From Patiria miniata (lineage: Eukaryota > Echinodermata > Asteroidea > Valvatida > Asterinidae): a DNA stretch of 64,000 bases. A model generated the notes under the pieces. That model was not told the origin of the DNA. It did not search any database and saw nothing but the letters and a program-made list of their open reading frames with translations. Position numbers and translations under genes: made by a program. The stretch lies in assembly GCF_015706575.1 (NCBI RefSeq), contig NW_024037056.1, forward strand, positions 12,289,176-12,353,175, in the 5' to 3' direction. Positions 57,160-64,000 of the stretch are shown piece after piece. The stretch's first letter is position 1. Every line of letters begins with the position of its first letter.

Positions 57160-57320
57160 TTATATATTAATTTGCATATTAATTAATTAATTAATTAATA
57201 ATGCCATCCCTAATTCCTTTTTCGTAACATGCTTAAGATCATCTAAACTTGATTTGTCAAGATTGAATACTATTACCATGCAGATGTCAATTAATTTTTT
57301 TTTTTTTTTTTTTTTACTTT
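57160..57320 (+). repeat. (TTAA)n stretch and poly-T
   Basis: TTAATTAATTAATTAATTAA at about 57175-57200, and a ~21-bp T run at 57295-57315. Confidence 0.85.
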
Positions 57321-57504
57321 TCGACAAAATAGGAACATCAAACTCCTGTGATTTTATGTTGCCGGGGGACTGTTTAGAATCCCTTAAAAATCATGGAAAC
57401 CAGAAATTGGATATTTTTAGACAATTTGGGATGGAAATTGGGCAAAATCCTAAAATCTTGATGAATTTGGATAATCTGGAAGGACAATGTATATACCTTG
57501 TATG

Positions 57505-57785
57505 ATTATTATTATTATTATTTATTTCTGGTAATGAAACCAAGGATTCCTCAAAAGCGCCCTAGGCACTGTAGCTCGCAAGCCTGAAGAAACCTGTGGA
57601 GAGAAGACAATGAGAAGAAATTACAGTTTTAGAGGAGGGAGGAAAACTCCAGAAGAATATTCTGGGGAAACCCACGGAAACAGGTAGTGACTGAAAAGTG
57701 AAACCACATGTGGCCAGGGCAGGAATCGAACCCGGGCCACAGCGGTGGAAGGCGAGGTAAGAGTTCCTGCGCCAACCTGACAATG
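57505..57785 (-). mobile_element. SINE family S, copy 4 (antisense, with ATT tail)
   Basis: The left end (3' tail) is ATTATTATTATT before TTATTTCTGGTAATGAAACC. The head at the right has GGAATCGAACCCGGGCCACA. The simple-sequence tail supports LINE-driven insertion. Confidence 0.8.
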
Positions 57786-58014
57786 ATTACAAGTGTACCC
57801 TACTCAGCTTCGAGCTGTGCCAAATATGCTGAATATTCGATCATATCTGAATAGCAGGTTTTTTTTTCCTGATTCAAATTATTTGAAAAATGTGCAGGGT
57901 CTCGAGGAGATGGTGAAAAACTTCCACTGTCATTTTAATCGTATAAGTTGCGTAGTTTCCTTTTTGTCAAGTGCCACATTTTTTTGAAACCCACTTTCTT
58001 GCATGATTTTATAC

Positions 58015-58598
58015 AGGTATTTTAGATCATTTGCAGCTATCTGAAAAGTAACTGACCAAATTATTGTTCAACTTACTTGGTTGAAAGAGTAATTTTATGG
58101 CACTAAACTCCCTGTGAAATTATTCTTTCTGGCATGCTGTCATTTTGAAGAAAACAATAAAAGAAGGCCATTTCCAAAGATTTGTCAAGTGAGGCATTTT
58201 TGGAAAATTGCCGTTAGTACATGTAGTTGATTTGTAATTTGGCGAATCCGTGAATGGGTGCACGCAAGTGTTGGCACAACGCACACACGCGAGCACGGTT
58301 GCTGCTATTGGTCAGTTCAGTGTGTGACATCGCGTACATGTAGCTGCAATCGGCTGAATGAGAACATGTCCCAGACGCTGATTTCGGGGGCAATTCAAAA
58401 CATGACTTGGCAACTTTTGAATTGAAACTGAGATCCTAGAATATTGTTTTATTCTCAGAATATACAGCATTCACAGACCTAAATCTTATCAGGTTAGTTG
58501 TTAAACACTCATCTTTAGATTTTGAGCACTTTTGTTGCTTCAAACGAAAAAAAAAAATCCCCAAATGACAAATGATCTACCCTACCTCTAAGAGCTTC
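58015..58598 (-). mobile_element. TTAA-type MITE family E, copy 1 (inverted)
   Basis: ~580 bp: starts AGATCATTTGCAGCTATCTG and ends CAAATGATCTACCCTACC. Interior words are AACTCCCTGTGAAATTATTC, GCCGTTAGTACATGTAG and TTGAGCACTTTTGTTGCTTC. It pairs with copy 2 across ~770 bp. Confidence 0.75.
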
Positions 58599-59369
58599 CA
58601 TTACCAATAGTAGCTCAATTTTTTTTTCTTACAAATCTAGTTGTCAAAAAACCAGACATTTTGCTGCCTGTTCTGCATATTTTTTTAATAAGATCTTTGT
58701 CAATTTTTGACAAGTGCAGGTGCATACAAATCCCAATCGGTGGCAAGTTGATAGGCGGGCGCACCTACATTTGTACGTTTCATCAGTGATTTTTGAAATC
58801 CAATATTCGTATATTCGATCAACTCCAAGTTGGAATAATCGAATTTTCTAAATTTTGAAAACACACAGCCCTATTTTTGATTTTGTTTTCTTAATATAAA
58901 TCAACTTAAAAATTTGGTGTAGTACTACACCAAATTTGTGCTTTGTTAATAAAATAACCCTAAAACTTACAGTGAAATAATTTCCGGTCCAGATTTTATT
59001 GTTAAAAATACACTCGATACTTTTTCAATATTTATTTGTAGGTAAAAAGAGATACCCAGGTTAAATTTTTCCTCCAAATGTCAAAAGTCGGAGATTTGCG
59101 TTTTGTTTGCACAATGTATATTTACAGGATATTCATAGTTCGGAGCAGAAAAAATTAATTAATTATTGAAAGCACCATGGAGACAGAACTCAAAAAAACG
59201 TAAAGTACACGGACTCTCCTAATCTATGCATTTGTGTTCTAATCTGTGAAAAATAGAGTGAAGCTTCATGCATGCACGGCAGCAAAAATATAAATGGACA
59301 TGAATATTCATGTAATAGTTTGGGGATATCTCAGAATTGAGACTGTGTCAAAAAGGGCATTGTAATTAA

Positions 59370-59923
59370 AGGTAGGGTTGTTCGTTCATCATTTGCGCAT
59401 TTTCTTCGTTTGAAGCAACAAAAGTGCTCAAAATCTAAAGACGGGTGCTTAACAACAAACCTGATGAAGTTTTAGCTCTGTGAATGCTGTACATTCGGAG
59501 AAAACAGATTTATAGGATCTCAATTTCAATTCGAAAGGGGCCGAGCCATGTTTTGAATTGCGCCCGAAATCAGCATCTGGGACACGTTCTCATTCAGCCG
59601 ATTGCAGGTACGCGATGTCACACACTGAACCGATGAATAATAGCAATCGCGCACGTGTACATCGTGTCAATGTTTGCGCGCATCCATTCACAGATTCGCT
59701 GAATTACAAACCAACTACTAACGGCAATTTCCAAAAATGCCTCACTTGACACATCTTTGGAAATGGCCCTTCTTTTGTTGTTTTCTTCAAAATGACGGCA
59801 TGCCAGAAAGAATAATTTCACAGGGAGTTTAGTGCCATTACTATCTTTAATTAAACCAAGTAAGTTTTCAACAATAATTTCTTCAATTACTTTTTGGAAA
59901 GCTGCAAATGATCAACTCTACCT
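59370..59923 (+). mobile_element. TTAA-type MITE family E, copy 2
   Basis: Left end AGGTAGGGTTG with TTAA just outside (59366-59369); right end GCAAATGATCAACTCTACCT. Carries AAGCAACAAAAGTGCTCAAA and CAGGGAGTTTAGTGCCATTA. It is the complement of copy 1. Confidence 0.75.
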
Positions 59924-60059
59924 ATAAAAAATTGCTGCAAAATGTCTTGCTCGGGGACATACATGTATAAGCCCTGTCCTGTTAATTAAAGTAATATGAC
60001 AATTAAAACAACACCCATATTTCAATACCAAAATTTCTTCTTTAAAAAACCAAATGGAT

Positions 60060-60410
60060 GTACATGTAGATATGTACATGTATGTACTTTTTTAAAAGCA
60101 TTACATAACTTGTATACTATACGTCCAGAAGTAAATATACCTAAAAATGTTCACTTTAAAAAAAAAAAACAGGTAAAATAATGTGTTCTAATGAACATGT
60201 TAAATAATTTATATACATGTGCACTTACACATGTACATGTGCATGTACTCGCAAATATATGCACATGTACTAAAACACATGCTCCCATGTGTTCTAATGA
60301 ACATGTAAAATAATTTATATACATGAACTTGTGCAGTTACACGTGTACATGTGCATGTTCTCGCGTAAATACGCACATGTATACTAAAACACATGTACAT
60401 GTATCATATT
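60060..60410 (+). repeat. TACATG-rich repeats with an internal ~105-bp duplication
   Basis: GTGTTCTAATGAACATGT.AAATAATTTATATACATG occurs at ~60182 and ~60288, each followed by ACATGTACATGTGCATG and CTCGC..ATA.GCACATG, making two tandem copies. ACATG words are frequent throughout. Confidence 0.8.
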
Positions 60411-60525
60411 CACTGACACTGAACAACGGGCAGCATCCCGTTTTGACAGCCCTGGCCATGTTCCCTGAGATACATTGACGTCAGACCGTGCAGGGTCCCG
60501 AACGAAAATTACCCTCGCTGATCCA

Positions 60526-60549
60526 AAAAAAAAAAAAAAAAAAAAAAAA
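60526..60549 (+). repeat. Poly-A tract
   Basis: About 24 consecutive A bases following CTCGCTGATCC. Could be the tail of a retroposed sequence, but none is recognised. Confidence 0.85.
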
Positions 60550-62026
60550 CCAGTCTGGCTCCGGGAGATGGCATAAGAGTGTATACATACAGTAAGCCGG
60601 CTCATGCAGCCACGGACTCTGACGTCACTGTGTCACAAGGGCATTACTATGGATTTTCTCGGAGCTCGGACCCGCCGACGTTATACCGCGGTCGGCAGTG
60701 CGAGGCCAGAGGGACAGAAAATGACGTATCCCCCGTAACCCCCCCCCCCCCCTCGAAATGCCTCTGCATTGGAAATGTGAGCCGACGGGGCAAGGCCACA
60801 TGAATATTTAACGGCGTTCGTTAAGAGGACTTGGCCAAAAGGAAAGAAAAAGAAGCGATCAGTCAGAAATTCGGGAGGATAAAATATTAGCAGTCGGTAA
60901 CTTCGTAATTTGGACCGGGACTGTGAATTAAGTGTACATGTATGTACACATACATGCATTATTAAATCGAATGTGAAATTTTAAAAGGTTAGTTTTCCCA
61001 AGCGTGAATGGGCTGTTGCCATGACAATAAATGTTGTCTTTCAATGTAAACTTTGATTATTTCTTACCAACAAAAGCGAAGACAATATGTCAATTTACAT
61101 TGTACATATACAGGTATGTACATGTATTGTATACATTCCAAATGTACTGAGATTTACATGGAATGTACATGCACAGTATATAAAGTTTCATATTGATTTC
61201 ATTTACATGTATTTGTTCTGATATTAAATATTTTTTTTGGAGGAATACATAAAAGCCAAGTCTTTTTTTATGAAATGAGAATGGGTAGTTTTGTCTGTTG
61301 TCCTTTGCAAGTTTTTCGTTCGCTGTATTTAAAGGGTATTCGTCAATGGGTACCCAAGTAGATGATCAGTATACATGTAGATCAATTTGACCCCAATATT
61401 GTTCTTGCAAGAATAACACAAAAACGCCCAGTTTTTAATGGTTGTGTGGACGTTATAATTATATCCTACTTTTAAAGTTCCTTCCAATTAACATCATTTC
61501 ATCTAAAACGCATTTTGTAGCCCAATTGGTCGCATTTTAGGACGCAATTTCCCTTTAAATGGAGTGAGCTACATATGTACATATTTTTTTAATATTTTTT
61601 TTCTAACTTCAACTATCTTTTTGACTCCATGTATTTTTTACAAATATTTTCAAGTTCACCTATTATATCAGACATAATAAGCTCACACGTGTATCTGTAA
61701 TGTATGGTTCGATTATAACAATACCCAAAATTAAATAATTATATCTAGAACATTGCACATTACATTTGCTATTTCTGTCCTGCACGCTGTCAAAAATTGA
61801 TTAATTTTTTTTCTAATTTCATACTCGAGACTAAAAATTCTTTGAAAAACCTCTGTTATGATTCCGGTAACCATAACATGATTTGCAGACACGTTTTTTT
61901 TCTGGTTTTTTTTTCCCGGCTCTAGCGTATTGATTATTTTATTTGGCTGGAATTTTTAATTTAAGTCACGGATACGTGTGTGGCTGAGTCATGGTAAACC
62001 ATACAAACGTGTACAGGCAGACCAGG

Positions 62027-62275
62027 GCCCAATTTTACGGCGCTGCTAAGCACACAAATTTGCTTAGCACAAAAAAAGTCTGGCTTATAAAAGTAGGTTA
62101 TCAGCCAAAACTCCATGTGATTTTCATGCTAAGCAAACAACAGCTAAACACTATAATCACGAGCAATATACATCACGTGGAGTTTTGGCTGGTAACTTGC
62201 TTTTATAAGCCAGACTTTATTTGTGCTAAGGAAATTTTGTGCTTAGCAGCGCCGTGAATTGAAATTGGCCCCTGT
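62027..62275. mobile_element. Palindromic MITE family I, copy 2 (centre inverted)
   Basis: CAGGGCCCAATTTTACGGCG at the left, ATTGGCCCCTG at the right; the arms match copy 1 at 47973. The central ~60 bp is the reverse complement of the centre of copy 1, so the two elements lie in opposite orientations. Confidence 0.8.
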
Positions 62276-62616
62276 ATGTTTAGTATGCAGATTTTTATTT
62301 TTTATAATGCTTATGTTGTAGCTCGACAATTATTCAGCAAACTTGGAAAATGAGGTTTTCATGGCCTTTGTTTTGATATCACTGGTGCTCGGTCTAAGCA
62401 CGAGACTTTGAATTTCATTTAGTGCTTAGCGACTATTTAAAGCGTTTACATGTAGCCATCCACAAAGACTGACACCTGCCCATTATGTCTGCAGACCAGC
62501 CTGATTGACATGATAAATCAACAATGATTAACGTAATAATAGAAAAACTGAAAACTAAGTACTGCGGTACTTCTATAGGTTTTGTAAAAATCAAAAAGGT
62601 TTGAAACTGTCATTAA

Positions 62617-63140
62617 AGATATACAATGTAGTCCATCATTTGTAATTTGTGCATGTTGTTCGTTTGAAGCAACAAAAGTGTTCAAAATCTAATGAAGGAT
62701 ACTGAACAACTAACCTGATGAGGTTTCAGCTCAGCTTCAGCTGTATATTCTGAGAAAAACAACATTCTAGGATCTCAATTTCAAATTAAACGTTGCTGAA
62801 TCATGTTTTGAATTGTTTTGAATTGCAGCTATACACGATGTCGCGCACTGATCCGACGAATTATAGCAACCACGCGCGCCTGTGCGTCGTGCCAATGCAT
62901 GCGCGCGCTGCGCCGAATAACAAAACGAACTACTAATTTAAATTTTCCTACGGTGCGTCCTAAGACGCACCGTTGGAAAGGCCTTCTTTCGTTGCTTACT
63001 TCAAAATGATAGCTTGCCAGAAAGATTAATTTCACAGGGAGTTTAGTCCCCTTACTATCTTTCAATCAAGTATGTTTTCAACAATAATACGCCAGTTACT
63101 TTTTCGGATGGCTGCAAATGATGGACAGTGGACTATAGCT
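62617..63140 (+). mobile_element. TTAA-flanked MITE family E, copy 3
   Basis: TTAA at 62613-62616 and 63141-63144. Inverted ends contain GTCCATCATTTG / CAAATGATGGAC. The interior palindrome GGTGCGTCCTAAGACGCACC lies at ~62951. ~524 bp, non-coding. Confidence 0.85.
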
Positions 63141-63297
63141 TTAACTATTTGTGCTAAACTCAAAGGAAGATGACATTGCCCAGATGACTGCAATATCAAT
63201 AATATTGCAGTCATCTGGGTACTTTTTACGAAAGCATACAATACGCTGATTTATTTTTACCAATGGAAGCCTGATGTAAATTATAATGCGTGTTTTA

Positions 63298-63604
63298 GGC
63301 ATATAGGATCATTTGCTTTTCGTACATGTTGTCGTTTCTAATAATAACACCACTCAAAATCCAAAGAAGAAGGTTCAAAACCTAACAGGTTGAGGTTTCA
63401 GCTCGGTGGATATTTATACTTTTAAGAAAACCATGCACAACTTTTTGATCACGAAACTTGACTTCTTCTAAATGACAGCAAGCCAGATGGAATCATTTCA
63501 GGGGGTGTTTACTTACCAATGCGATCTTTAATCCAAGTAATAGCTTTTTGATAATAATTTCGTTAGTGACTTTTGGGATAATTGCAAATGATCCTATGTG
63601 CCTT
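63298..63604. mobile_element. MITE family E-prime, copy 2 (uninterrupted)
   Basis: Ends ATAGGATCATTTGC / GCAAATGATCCTATGTGCC. The interior matches the two halves of 42640-43505 and has the unoccupied TA at 63469-63470. Confidence 0.75.
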
Positions 63605-63607
63605 TAA

Positions 63608-64000
63608 AGCTACATTGTATAGTCCATCATTTGCAGCCATCCGAAAAAGTAACTGGCGTATTGTTGTTGAAAAACATACTTGGTTGCAAGATAGTAAGTG
63701 GACTAAACTCCCTGTGAAATTATTCTTTCTGGCAAGCTGTCATTTTGAAGTAATCTACGAAAGAAGGCCTTTCCAACGGTGCGTCTTAAGACGCACCGTA
63801 GGAAAATTTAAATTAGTAGTTCGTTTTGTTATTCGGCGCAGCACACGCAAGCATTGGCACGACGCACAGGCGCGCGCAGTTGCTATAATTCGTCGGATCA
63901 GTGCGCGACATCGCGTTTAGCTGCAATTCAAAACAATTCAAAACATGATTCAGCAACTTTTGATTTGAAATTGAGATCCTAGAATGCTGTTTTTCTCAGA
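63608..64000 (-). mobile_element. TTAA-type MITE family E, copy 4 (inverted, cut by window end)
   Basis: TTAA at 63604-63607, then AGCTACATTGTATAGTCCAT. The interior is the reverse complement of copy 3 (GTGCGTCTTAAGACGCAC, TCGTCGGATCAGTGCGCGAC) and runs off the window. With copy 3 it makes an inverted pair with ~390+ bp arms. Confidence 0.85.

Noticed and set aside
59558..59749. Short Arg/His-rich frames in family E elements (also 62818-63009 and 63582-63920)
   Set aside because: They recur only as parts of the MITE and have no conserved start or domain.

Overview
This is a eukaryotic nuclear genomic window. It has multi-exon genes with GT-AG introns, long introns and a dense load of short interspersed and fold-back elements. 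The protein sequences (CAMSAP, ABRA/STARS, SDF2, RIM), the Deu-domain SINE, the many TACATG arrays and the overall repeat style point to a marine invertebrate deuterostome. An echinoderm is my best guess, but hemichordate or amphioxus cannot be excluded from sequence alone.

Layout. (1) 370-10650 (+): last eight coding exons of a CAMSAP/Patronin-family microtubule minus-end protein, ending with a complete CKK domain; the 5' part lies outside the window. (2) 14629-15105 (-): short ABRA/STARS-like gene with a C-terminal costars domain. (3) 15.8-22 kb: a repeat-rich block of G-rich tracts, four copies of one ~500-bp repeat, and unusual dyad-symmetric minisatellites, two of which have telomere-type (TTAGGG)n cores. 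A broken linker-histone (H1) remnant, still with its histone 3' stem-loop, lies inside it at 20662-21079 (-). (4) 24253-28823 (+): complete six-exon SDF2 gene (MIR domains, ER), including one GC-AG intron. (5) 32265-52433 and onward (+): first two coding exons of a RIM (Rab3-interacting molecule) gene, split by a ~19.8-kb intron. The window ends inside a later intron, before the last zinc-ligand pair of the zinc finger.

The genes are unrelated in job: microtubule minus-end capping, actin/Rho signalling, ER protein quality control and synaptic active-zone scaffolding. There is no operon-like logic. The most notable content is the mobile and structural DNA in the RIM and SDF2 introns. At least four families of non-autonomous elements are flanked by TTAA or close to it. 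One is a near-perfect 230-bp-arm hairpin. A 477-bp TA-flanked fold-back element and a 174-bp hAT-like element can each be compared with an 'empty' paralogous site inside the window. A 186-bp element has a perfect 8-bp target duplication. Several minisatellites directly flank RIM exon 2. Exon limits were set by hand from splice consensus, phase continuity and family similarity. Repeat limits are by eye and may be off by several bases.
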